Assembly: GCA_015520735.1 (NCBI GenBank)
Contig: WAPN01000021.1
Location: 40,606 to 104,605, forward strand
Length of the DNA stretch: 64,000 bases
DNA from: Desulfurococcales archaeon
GTDB lineage: Archaea > Thermoproteota > Thermoprotei_A > Sulfolobales > Desulfurococcaceae
Reading direction: 5' to 3'
The notes beneath the pieces were generated by a model. The model had not been told where the DNA came from. It saw only the letters and a program-made list of their open reading frames with translations, and made no database searches. Below, one piece after another: positions 35,454 through 43,545 of the stretch. A program made the translations under genes and the position numbers. How positions within the stretch are numbered: the stretch's first letter is position 1; the number at the start of each line of letters is the position of its first letter.

Positions 35454-35460
35454 TCTCTCC

Positions 35461-36591
35461 TCACTCCAACATATATGAGGCAATTAATCTTCCATCAGTT
35501 AGTAAGATGTAGCTTTTTCTCGCTATTATAGGCATGACGTTTGGACCGAACACTTCTTCCTGTACAAGGTATCCGTCTTTTATCTTGTATAGTCTTGTGA
35601 TAGCGTTTCTTTTCATTTGCTCATGTACAGCAACGATATCCGAGGCCACCAATACGTAGTAAATATTGCCTATGATGTGGCTCGACCACCTTATGCCTCC
35701 TCTAAAATCATAGTTCGCGATAACGGGCATTCCCATTATGACTGATAATGCTGTAACGCTTAAATCGTCTGGGTTGATATTGTATACTCCCCTTGTGAAT
35801 GGAGGCCTAGTAACAGTATAATCTATAGAATAATCTATGAGATTATAGGCTCGGATCTCATTTCTATCCATTACAGCAACTTGTTTAGAGCTAAACCTGT
35901 CCATCCCCGATATCCTATGAGGTATGGGATTAAACGGTATGAATAACGGCACTCCCTCATCGCTTATAACCTCCTCACCATCATTGTTATAGCCGCGACA
36001 ATAGAGCTTCCCCTCCTGCTCACTGATAATAAATATCATGTCTGGTGAGGAGACAAGATACCCCCCAAATCTCGATAACTCATCGATAATGGCGCCTGTC
36101 GATGCATCAAATATTACCGACGCGGTATTGTCCTCCGTGAATCCGTGAGTAGTCACCGCAATGATATTTTCAGTCGCGGCGATATCGAAAGAAAACACTT
36201 TACCCAAACCTATTGTCTCGAGTATGTCCCCATGCACGCTGTAGACCTGAATTTCCAAAGTATAATTTGGAGATAGTATTGCTGCCACACATATATCTTT
36301 ACGGCACTCCATCTTAGCGTCAAGGCCTCTTACGATCTTACCCCAAACCTTCTTTTTATACCCCTTAAAACACTGAAATGTGAAGAATTCGCGTCTTCGC
36401 TCAACCGTCCCCCTCAGTTCCACCTCATCTAGTGTATTAATGCTTGTCTTCCCACTGATCGAGTTGATCCTATACTCAATCATTTTATCAACGCAATACA
36501 GCTTTATTATTAGCCATTCACCATCAATGTTAAATCCATCGAGGCTACAATAATCTGGAAACTTCCTTGTCCATACATGTGTAATAGGCAA
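35461..36591 (-). CDS. Predicted intracellular beta-propeller protein, unknown
   Basis: About 376 residues built of repeated four-strand units (for example IIAVTTHGFTEDNTASVIFDASTGAIIDEL, VLVASDIVAVHEQ, SYILLTDGRLIASY). This is typical of a WD40- or PQQ-like beta-propeller; no signal peptide or membrane segment. Start: TTG at 36591, 6 nt after GGAGG. It faces the larger propeller gene at 36730 divergently across 139 bp and is probably co-transcribed with the antiporter downstream. Function unknown. Confidence 0.7.
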   Translation of the reverse strand: MPITHVWTRKFPDYCSLDGFNIDGEWLIIKLYCVDKMIEYRINSISGKTSINTLDEVELRGTVERRREFFTFQCFKGYKKKVWGKIVRGLDAKMECRKDICVAAILSPNYTLEIQVYSVHGDILETIGLGKVFSFDIAATENIIAVTTHGFTEDNTASVIFDASTGAIIDELSRFGGYLVSSPDMIFIISEQEGKLYCRGYNNDGEEVISDEGVPLFIPFNPIPHRISGMDRFSSKQVAVMDRNEIRAYNLIDYSIDYTVTRPPFTRGVYNINPDDLSVTALSVIMGMPVIANYDFRGGIRWSSHIIGNIYYVLVASDIVAVHEQMKRNAITRLYKIKDGYLVQEEVFGPNVMPIIARKSYILLTDGRLIASYMLE

Positions 36592-36729
36592 TATATGCGC
36601 CTCCAATTACATGGTGTTAATACCTTTATATTTATCCTAAAATACTATGAACTATGTAAAACTGTTACGTTCACAGTAGTAACATTGACGCGCTGGCTTA
36701 TTAGCATATTAGCTCAGTAGGTGTGATAA

Positions 36730-38688
36730 TTGGTTGAAAGAATATTTATTTCGCCAATGATAATAGAAGAGAACATATTAGGAGAAGAGCCGGAGCCCAG
36801 CAGGCCAAAGCAAGTATATGTGTTTAAGGGAAAAGAGGAGGTTTACCCGGGGTTAGCATATAGTCGTGCATTTGTTTATGCCAGAACAGGTGGGCTGGAG
36901 AGATTCTATTTAAAGCAGGTATCAGGAGTTTATCACTTATTCCATAATGAAAGGAGTCTCGCATCTGTTTATGGTCTGATATACAATATTGCTGGAACCA
37001 TACAGAGGATAGGCATTGCGATCCAGCTCCCAGACTATACTCATAGCTTCATTGTGCTGGAGGGGGCTAACCCTATTTACGAGCTAACAGAGTACAAGAC
37101 AGGCTTTATCTCGAAGAAGATATGTGTCCCGAGAAGAATAGATGTCGGATTATCGGGAGATAGGCTTGTGGCCTATATTAGATCAGTCACGTCCAACAAT
37201 GAGAGATGCGAAGATATAGTAGTATATGAAAAATCACCTGGTAAATTCGCAACGAAGAAAGTAGGTAATGGGGTACCACTGGGCTGGAATGGGAAATGGT
37301 TCACCTATTTAGAAATCAGAAAGGATGACATAGTTGTCAATGCATTTGTTACGGGTGAATGGAAAAAACATGTTCTGCCTAAATCAGTTATATCTGAAAG
37401 ATATCGCGTTCCAGGCGCAATGACATACTATGATGGCGAACACGTTGTTCTCAACAACGGCTACGAACTAATAGGGGTGAATCTGGAGAGCGCTACGAGC
37501 ATGTGGAGAAAAACTTTGGGGGAAAATGTGCATACACCTCTTATTGCGGTTGAGAATAAAGAGATCATTGCCTTCAAGGCTAAAGAGCTCTACGTGATAA
37601 ATGTTGAGACGGGTTCTCCTCTATGGAAACAGGAGTTCGATAAGCAGATCACAGCAGCTGGTCTCGGCTATCGATATCTAGGAGTCGCAACGAATGATAT
37701 ACTCTACATATATGAAAGAATAATGAACAAGTTCAGACTTATAGGTAGATATAAGATCCCAGGATTAATAAATGGGGTTAGCATTTATGAGAAGAGCGAG
37801 GATGAACAAACAGCACTAATTGGTTACATATCTCCAGACGAAGTACCTCATGTAATACAGGCCAATTTTGCGGAGTCGATTGGTTTTAGGATCAAAGACT
37901 TCGAAATAGCCTCGGGAGGCACAGCAGAATATGAAATAATGGAGGTTACACCAGCTGTAGAGCTTATCAGAAAACCCCGAGCACAATTAAGAGTGATCTC
38001 TGAGGGTAATAAAATAATGATCGTTGACAGGGGGAGTCCCCCTGGAACCTACACTGCAACAGTTCTTGTTAAAATACCTGGTTTCTTACCGATAATCGAA
38101 GATATAAAGATCGTTATTAAGAAGCTTGAGAGCGCGTTCAGAGAGATAAGGATACAACCAAAGATAGTGCCTGGCGTACTTGGTCCTTTCGTCCCCGTAA
38201 CTATTGATCCGCTGGTAGAACTTGATGATTTATATATTGTGGCTACAAGTGATGACAGGAACCTCTTTGGAACAACAACAATATACCACGATCTACATGT
38301 AGGTAGAAAGGTCGTACCGCTCTACATTTTATGGGCCAAAACCGGTATTTATCAGGCAAAGATATCAATAATTGCTAGAAGTCGTCGTAGACCTATATAT
38401 GAGGAGATCAGAGCAAAAATCCTGGCAGATTTCGACATACCGCCGTTCCATCTAAGAGTATCCGGCACAACCGCGTATATATGGTCACCATTCAACATAG
38501 ATGCCGCCAAGATTATATTTGAGAGCAGAGAAGCAGAATACACTATCATCCAGGATCTGAGGAAGGGATGGAATGAGATCGACACTCACGGCATGATCCC
38601 GGACAAAGTAAGGATCAGGCTGAAGAGTGGTATTGAGTATATTGTATGGAGGGGTCTTAGCTGGATCCAGCTGAGGAGATCAGAATAA
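36730..38688 (+). CDS. Large PQQ-like beta-propeller protein with C-terminal beta-sandwich domains
   Basis: 652 residues. The first 360 contain propeller repeats with the quinoprotein-like phrases SATSMWRKTLGENV and TGSPLWKQEFDK. From about residue 385, regions with EIASGGTAEYEI, PPGTYTATVLVK and later AKTGIYQAKISI look like Ig- or CARDB-like beta-sandwiches. No signal peptide, so probably cytosolic. TTG start 6 nt after AGGTG. It is divergent from another propeller gene; the two may share a function in a complex. Family not recognised. Confidence 0.75.
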   Translation: MVERIFISPMIIEENILGEEPEPSRPKQVYVFKGKEEVYPGLAYSRAFVYARTGGLERFYLKQVSGVYHLFHNERSLASVYGLIYNIAGTIQRIGIAIQLPDYTHSFIVLEGANPIYELTEYKTGFISKKICVPRRIDVGLSGDRLVAYIRSVTSNNERCEDIVVYEKSPGKFATKKVGNGVPLGWNGKWFTYLEIRKDDIVVNAFVTGEWKKHVLPKSVISERYRVPGAMTYYDGEHVVLNNGYELIGVNLESATSMWRKTLGENVHTPLIAVENKEIIAFKAKELYVINVETGSPLWKQEFDKQITAAGLGYRYLGVATNDILYIYERIMNKFRLIGRYKIPGLINGVSIYEKSEDEQTALIGYISPDEVPHVIQANFAESIGFRIKDFEIASGGTAEYEIMEVTPAVELIRKPRAQLRVISEGNKIMIVDRGSPPGTYTATVLVKIPGFLPIIEDIKIVIKKLESAFREIRIQPKIVPGVLGPFVPVTIDPLVELDDLYIVATSDDRNLFGTTTIYHDLHVGRKVVPLYILWAKTGIYQAKISIIARSRRRPIYEEIRAKILADFDIPPFHLRVSGTTAYIWSPFNIDAAKIIFESREAEYTIIQDLRKGWNEIDTHGMIPDKVRIRLKSGIEYIVWRGLSWIQLRRSE

Positions 38689-38783
38689 TCGTAGGGATAA
38701 CGGGATTCTTGGCCCTATTATTTGAGATAGTATCCATACTATTTGATCGTAGATCAAACATGCGAACGGATAAAGACAAATAA
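38661..38783 (+). CDS. Possible 40-residue single-pass membrane peptide with CTG start
   Basis: An open frame in +1 register to the end of the propeller gene. It encodes an acidic start (LDPAEEIR), a hydrophobic helix (IIVGITGFLALLFEIVSILF) and a charged tail. It has no ATG/GTG/TTG before the helix; a CTG at 38661 lies 5 nt after GGAGGGGT. The membrane-like composition is suggestive, but the start is non-canonical. Confidence 0.3.
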   Translation: MDPAEEIRIIVGITGFLALLFEIVSILFDRRSNMRTDKDK

Positions 38784-38900
38784 CTCGTCAACCAGTTTTT
38801 CCAATCGGCGGATTCTTTCCTTTATCTCCCCTACTTCTTTCTCAAGTAGAACTACTCGCTCCTCTAAGCTGAGAGCCCGCTCATTCGTATGTTCTTCCAA
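38754..38900 (-). CDS. Short coiled-coil protein (48 residues)
   Basis: TTG at 38900 to TGA at 38754. The product is a nearly perfect heptad coiled coil (LEERVVLLEKEVGEIKERI, RRLEKLVDEL). GGTGA of the upstream radical SAM gene's last codons lies 6-7 nt before the TTG, so the two are translationally coupled. Such short coiled coils may be oligomerisation or partner proteins. Function unknown. Confidence 0.6.
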   Translation of the reverse strand: MEEHTNERALSLEERVVLLEKEVGEIKERIRRLEKLVDELFVFIRSHV

Positions 38901-38902
38901 TA

Positions 38903-39883
38903 TTATTCACCCATGAACACATCGAGGCTTTTCTTCGCTATAAAATAGATTTCTGTAGACCAATTAATCTTCTCCAGTCTTCCTTGCTCAACAAGTCTCT
39001 CCGCACTGACTATGCCTTCATTCCCATACACCATGATGATCTCTTTCACGCTCAGAGGTTTTCTTAAAACATGATTATAGATCTGCTCTTCCATGTCTCC
39101 AGCTAATACAATATTCTGCTCGGGCTTCGACGAGCATATCTTCGCATCTAGGCCTTCTTCCTCGAGGATCTTCCTAACCTTATCGATCTGTTTTCCTCTA
39201 AGAGGCTTTATACTTGTTGTTCTGCCAGGTCTATTGATACTTTTGAGTAAAACCTCGGCTATGCCTATATTTCTAAGTGTCGCAGCGAGCTCGAGCAGGT
39301 ACTGTGTTTTACTGGGATTAAACCAATCGTTTCTGAATAGATTGATTTCGGCTAGTATTTTACGTCTAGCATACCTAGGAAGAGAACGAATCACTGTTTT
39401 CAAGAAGCCTATTCTAGCTTTCTCAACAGGCTCGATTAGGGTTCCACGATGTTCTCCTACTACGTCGAGGGGTATCAATATATAGTCTATTTTGCTGAAT
39501 ATAGGCTGGACCCATTTTTCGCTCAACAAGTACCCGGTCGTCCTTAATACGATCTGGTTAGGGCATCCATAATCGGAGGAAATCTCCCTGATCTTGTCAA
39601 CAATTAGTGGTGTGTGGAAATTAAGCAAAGGATCACCCATACCCCAGATCATGATAGTGTTAAAGACACATCCATTCAGCTTTATGAATCCCTCTATTTC
39701 TTCAGCGATCCTGTCAGGAGAAACATATAGTTGGGGCTGGAGTGTTTTCTTATAAAACCACGGCATAATCGGACAGTAGATGCAATTATATGGGCATTTC
39801 CTCGGTGGCATAAGAGGGTCTATTCCCAGGGAATAGCCCCAACACCTACTAGGGTGTGGGCCATAAATACATTTTATACTCAC
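38903..39883 (-). CDS. Radical SAM protein, COG0731/YfkB-like
   Basis: 326 residues. YGPHPSRCWGYSLGID followed by Cys30-x3-Cys34-x2-Cys37 (CPYNCIYCP) is the start signature of the COG0731 radical SAM family (relatives of TYW1 lacking flavodoxin). GMGDPLLN is the GGEP-like strand. A C-terminal winged-helix-like region (LSVKEIIMVYGNEGIVSAERLVEQGRLEKI) is present. Substrate unknown. GTG start; it ends against the 48-residue coiled-coil gene and starts 7 bp from the end of the NSUN gene, so a transcript with both is likely. Confidence 0.82.
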   Translation of the reverse strand: MSIKCIYGPHPSRCWGYSLGIDPLMPPRKCPYNCIYCPIMPWFYKKTLQPQLYVSPDRIAEEIEGFIKLNGCVFNTIMIWGMGDPLLNFHTPLIVDKIREISSDYGCPNQIVLRTTGYLLSEKWVQPIFSKIDYILIPLDVVGEHRGTLIEPVEKARIGFLKTVIRSLPRYARRKILAEINLFRNDWFNPSKTQYLLELAATLRNIGIAEVLLKSINRPGRTTSIKPLRGKQIDKVRKILEEEGLDAKICSSKPEQNIVLAGDMEEQIYNHVLRKPLSVKEIIMVYGNEGIVSAERLVEQGRLEKINWSTEIYFIAKKSLDVFMGE

Positions 39884-39890
39884 TGCTAAT

Positions 39891-41138
39891 CTACCTACGC
39901 GTATTTTTCAGTATTGCGACAAAGAATCCCTGCGAATTATGTATGTGGGGCATAATCCTTGCAGTTCTATTTGATGACTTAAAGCCGGGATAAGATTTAG
40001 CTAGTCTTTTATCATTAATTTTGATCGGCTCGGCCAGGCCCTCGTTCATTAATCTCTCCACAACGATCTCTCCTTCAAGAGGATGAATACTACATGTAAT
40101 ATATTCTACTGCACTAATACCGCTCAGCAGGAGATTCTTAAGGATGGAATACTGTATCTCATGGTAATGTCTTAGTTTATCTCTCCTCATAATACTTAGC
40201 TTGATGGCAGGATCGGATGATACAGCACCACTTCCACTACAAGGAACATCAACCAAGGCTAGATCGAATTCTTTTCCGTTTATGCTAATAATGGATGAAT
40301 CTCCATTTATAAGAGTTACAAGATGCTTGTTCACTCCAAGCCTTCTGAGCAATTCATCTTCGACTTTTAGTCTTTTCAGAGACTTATCGACAGCTAAGGC
40401 GGTGACTCTATTATTTGTGAGCATAAAGATCTGACTGAGCTTATTCCCGGGTGCACTACATGCATCTAATATCTTCATGTGTTCTTCCAAAGGTAGGATA
40501 TCAATAGCCAGAGCGCTTGCAAGGTCTTGGGGAACAACGACTCCTTTTCTAATAACATCTAGATTTTTTAGAGAACCCCACTTTGGGTACTCAACAAACG
40601 CCATGTATTTAACGAGCGTAGAGCGTGATACTATGAGGTTATTCCTTTCCAATAGATCAATTGCTTCCTCTACGGAAATTTTAAGTGTATTTATCCTGAG
40701 CCAACGTCTTTTTTCATTCATTTTTCTTAACATTTTCTCAAGCTCACGACTATCCATAATCTCTAATAGATCCTTTATCAGGTATTCCGGAAAGCCATAT
40801 AGGATGCTAAGTCTTTTAGAGCGAGAGAGCTTTGATGCTTCCTCTCTCAGTTTTCTCTGAAGCTGTTTAATGCTGAACCCCAGTGATGCAAAATAAGCTG
40901 CTAGTCCAGCCGGGTGTACACCGTATCCGTTCTTTGCAGATAGCCATCTTATACCGTAATAGTATGAGATAAAGTACCACCCCACCTTATAAAAAGTTTT
41001 CAACAACCATTTCGGCACTGCATACCTTGTCGAAATATCCCTGAAAGCCTTATCGTAGCTCACATGGGTAGCAAGTATATGTTTTAGTAAGAGTACCAGG
41101 AAGAATTGTAGCTCGTGAGAGGGGGGAGTAGTCTCCAA
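39891..41138 (-). CDS. NSUN/NOP2-family RNA m5C methyltransferase
   Basis: 415 residues. SAM-binding ILDACSAPGNKLSQ, catalytic VDVPCSGSGAV (motif IV Cys) and EYITCSIHPLEGE (motif VI Cys) define a two-cysteine m5C RNA methyltransferase. An N-terminal NusB-like helical region and RRWLRINTLK precede the catalytic domain. The target may be tRNA or rRNA. TTG start behind GTGAT. It follows the HARP gene by 15 bp and precedes a radical SAM gene, forming an RNA-modification/processing run with pheS. Confidence 0.92.
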   Translation of the reverse strand: METTPPSHELQFFLVLLLKHILATHVSYDKAFRDISTRYAVPKWLLKTFYKVGWYFISYYYGIRWLSAKNGYGVHPAGLAAYFASLGFSIKQLQRKLREEASKLSRSKRLSILYGFPEYLIKDLLEIMDSRELEKMLRKMNEKRRWLRINTLKISVEEAIDLLERNNLIVSRSTLVKYMAFVEYPKWGSLKNLDVIRKGVVVPQDLASALAIDILPLEEHMKILDACSAPGNKLSQIFMLTNNRVTALAVDKSLKRLKVEDELLRRLGVNKHLVTLINGDSSIISINGKEFDLALVDVPCSGSGAVSSDPAIKLSIMRRDKLRHYHEIQYSILKNLLLSGISAVEYITCSIHPLEGEIVVERLMNEGLAEPIKINDKRLAKSYPGFKSSNRTARIMPHIHNSQGFFVAILKNTRR

Positions 41139-41153
41139 TATTCATCACTATCA

Positions 41154-41795
41154 TTAGGTAATATTTTCTAACATCATCTCTAAGCGATTAATGAAGCTAA
41201 CTGGGTCAATATATCTTACACCAAGTTCTCGGCACATCTTCATTATGCCTTCATCATTTGTAATTACTTCAGCCCCTAATTCAAGGGCTAGTATGATAAT
41301 GTCTAGATCTACGTCTGTGTCTACGATTCCTTTTCTAGTTGCTTCACGGTATTTCTCACGAAGATCATGTATGGATTCTGCAAGGATCTCGTCTAACTCG
41401 TTTTCGGCTCTCGCCTCATAGCCACGCCTTATGGTTTTCCTGATCATATCCTCAGCAACACGTAGCCCCTTAGTAATTCTTGTTCTGAGCTCTTTGATCC
41501 AGTTGCTAAGTATAATGGCTGGCAACTTCATCCCATATAGATCAGGACTCCTTATTGTGAGGACAGATATTACCTTATCAACAATATCCCTGCTTACATC
41601 GTTTCTTAGAAGAAACCTACGGAGTTCTTGCGCTGTAGTTGGGGGAATGTATAGTTCTAAACCTAATCTTGCCCGAGCCCTCGCTAATAACTCTGCGATG
41701 GCTTCTACAGTCTCGGCCAAGGTACTCGTTCCCAGTTTTTCGCGGAGACGGGGATCGGTAAAAGCGCTTGTATCTACAACATACATATTTGTCAT
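41154..41795 (-). CDS. HARP: PIN-domain protein-only RNase P-like protein (COG1458, UPF0278)
   Basis: 213 residues. VVDTSAFTDPRLRE at the start with the first catalytic Asp, a helical spike domain around 85-145, then KGIVDTDVDLDIIILA and VITNDEGIMKMCRELGVRYI with the PIN-domain acidic residues. These match Homologs of Aquifex RNase P. HARPs trim tRNA 5' leaders; in archaea that also hold RNA-based RNase P their cellular role is unclear. ATG at 41795, 5 nt after AGGGAG; 9 bp after the end of pheS. Confidence 0.88.
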   Translation of the reverse strand: MTNMYVVDTSAFTDPRLREKLGTSTLAETVEAIAELLARARARLGLELYIPPTTAQELRRFLLRNDVSRDIVDKVISVLTIRSPDLYGMKLPAIILSNWIKELRTRITKGLRVAEDMIRKTIRRGYEARAENELDEILAESIHDLREKYREATRKGIVDTDVDLDIIILALELGAEVITNDEGIMKMCRELGVRYIDPVSFINRLEMMLENIT

Positions 41796-41804
41796 TATTG
41801 CTCC

Positions 41805-43370
41805 CTATTTCGGAATACTTACGACTTCAACATCTCTTGCACTCGTCTTCCTAACGAAGAACGGTATTATGGGTTCTGGAAGGTTTCTAAGGAGCTGTAA
41901 ATCGCTCGTAAATAGATCACGTATATCGTCTATCCCTAAAACAGCCATAGCCAGTCTATCAATACCTATACCCCAGGCTATCGCTTTAACGCCTGGCGCA
42001 CCCAGTATTTCCATTACCTCGGGCCTAAACACTCCGCCTGGAAGAGCCTCTATCCATCCCAGTGTCGGATGCTTGATAAAGCCCTCCACACTTGGTTCAG
42101 TGAATGGGAAGTATCCGGGCTTAAACCATACTTCTTTTATGCCGAGGGCCGCGACGAACTCTTTGAAGAACGCTAGTAGATGTTTTAGATTAACATTTTT
42201 ACCCACTATTATTCCGTCGAGCTGATAGAACTCCATGGCGTGCTTGGCATCAAGGGTTTCAGGTCTGAACACTCTATCTAGGCTGAAGGCCCTGTATTCT
42301 CCTTCTCCTTTCTCGTAGATCGTGCGTACTGATACTGCTGTTGTTTGGCTTCTTAGAACTGGGCGTAATGCTCTCAGAGGATTCCACTTGTATTTCCAGC
42401 TTCTCTCATGTACACTTCTTGCACGCTCAAGCAGTTCCTCAGGTAGGTGTCCCCGGAAATCTGTGTCTACGAAGAAGGTATCGTGTATCTCCCTTGCGGG
42501 ATGGTCTTGGGGTTGGAATAGTGCGTCAAAGTTCCAGAACTCTAGCTCAACATGAGGCCCCTTTACCTCCTCGAAACCCATGGACACGAGTATTTCTCTC
42601 ACCATGTCGAGAAACTCCATATAGGCGTTCAGTCTAGCTGGTTTAGGTTTCGGGGGCTCTATAGATAGATCAAACTCTTTTATGTATAGCTCGTCCAATT
42701 TTTCAGCCATACTAGGTGTTATGACCGTTATGACCTCGAAGGGTTTGATATGTCCTCTTTCTATGAGGCTCTTCAGATCAGGAATGGGTTCAACTACTAT
42801 CCTAGTCACGCGCTCTACCTGAATAAGCTTTCTTCTCCGAAGAAGACTGATCATCTTATCAGCTATCTTGCCGCTCCGCGGGACTTCGAGAAGAGCTGAT
42901 CTAATCCAGGCCGCTTCCTCCAATGCTCTAAAACACTTCTTCTCATCGCCTATTCTTACGACGCCTTTGATAATCCTCAGACAACCATTTCGCACAAGAT
43001 GCTGTAAACCTATCCTGGCCATCCTATGATCTAGTCCAGACTGCTCGGCAACGCATTCAAGAAACTTCGGAACAGGTTTATCGATACATCTGTACATGAA
43101 CCTATGTACTTGTTCCTCGGGGAGACCCTTCTCGATCACTTCTTTACCTTCATCAGTTAGTACGGGCGTCTTAAAGACAGAGCGCTGAACTATCAATAAG
43201 CCTTTGTTTTCTAACTCAGCGATATCTCTCATTAAGTCCTCTCTTCTAAGACCAAGAGCAGCACTGATCTCGTTCACATCTAAAGTCCTGCCAGAATCAG
43301 CAAGTATTTTCAGAATCTTGTACTGTCTAGGAGATACATAAATTACTTTACTGGCCTGCTCTCCAGTCAA
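41805..43370 (-). CDS. pheS: Phenylalanyl-tRNA synthetase alpha subunit
   Basis: 521 residues. N-terminal winged-helix DNA/RNA-binding-like domains (about 1-180), then the class II catalytic core: FEEVKGPHVELEFWNFDALF (motif 2 region), FRPETLDAKHAMEFYQLDG, and motif 3 AWGIGIDRLAM near 480. TTG start behind GGTG. First gene of a run pheS-HARP-NSUN-radical SAM with spacings of 7 to 15 bp. Confidence 0.95.
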   Translation of the reverse strand: MTGEQASKVIYVSPRQYKILKILADSGRTLDVNEISAALGLRREDLMRDIAELENKGLLIVQRSVFKTPVLTDEGKEVIEKGLPEEQVHRFMYRCIDKPVPKFLECVAEQSGLDHRMARIGLQHLVRNGCLRIIKGVVRIGDEKKCFRALEEAAWIRSALLEVPRSGKIADKMISLLRRRKLIQVERVTRIVVEPIPDLKSLIERGHIKPFEVITVITPSMAEKLDELYIKEFDLSIEPPKPKPARLNAYMEFLDMVREILVSMGFEEVKGPHVELEFWNFDALFQPQDHPAREIHDTFFVDTDFRGHLPEELLERARSVHERSWKYKWNPLRALRPVLRSQTTAVSVRTIYEKGEGEYRAFSLDRVFRPETLDAKHAMEFYQLDGIIVGKNVNLKHLLAFFKEFVAALGIKEVWFKPGYFPFTEPSVEGFIKHPTLGWIEALPGGVFRPEVMEILGAPGVKAIAWGIGIDRLAMAVLGIDDIRDLFTSDLQLLRNLPEPIIPFFVRKTSARDVEVVSIPK

Positions 43371-43479
43371 AATTTTTCACCATAAACCCTGCTCGTGCCT
43401 GCACAGCTAAATAAATATCATGTAGACACAATAACGTTTTAGTGATATTATTGCTTTACCTCCATCGCTCCGTAGGATC

Positions 43480-43545
43480 GGGGCCTGACAACCCGTGTCC
43501 CCGGGGAGTGGATGAAGAGGCTAGCGCTCCGGGGCGGACATCCCC
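43480..43545. other. GC-rich hairpin element at the end of the TPR gene
   Basis: Strongly GC-rich block. GTCC..CCGG at 43497-43504 pairs with CCGG..GGAC at 43529-43539 (bulged); GGGG at 43480-43483 has several C-run partners. It overlaps the last codons of the minus-strand TPR gene. Its core (ACCCGT, CCGGGGA, GGATGAA) resembles the element after pheT. It may be a 3' structural element, a small RNA or a degenerate mobile-element end. Confidence 0.35.

Noticed and set aside
36690..36735. A tRNA-like D-arm sequence (TTAGCTCAGTAGG) before the 36730 gene
   Set aside because: No GC-rich acceptor or T-arm follows, and the AGGTG part is the Shine-Dalgarno of the gene. A hyperthermophile tRNA would be far more GC-rich.
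41431..42225. 264-codon plus-strand frame across HARP and pheS
   Set aside because: Antisense to two clearly conserved genes; no recognisable domain or start site.
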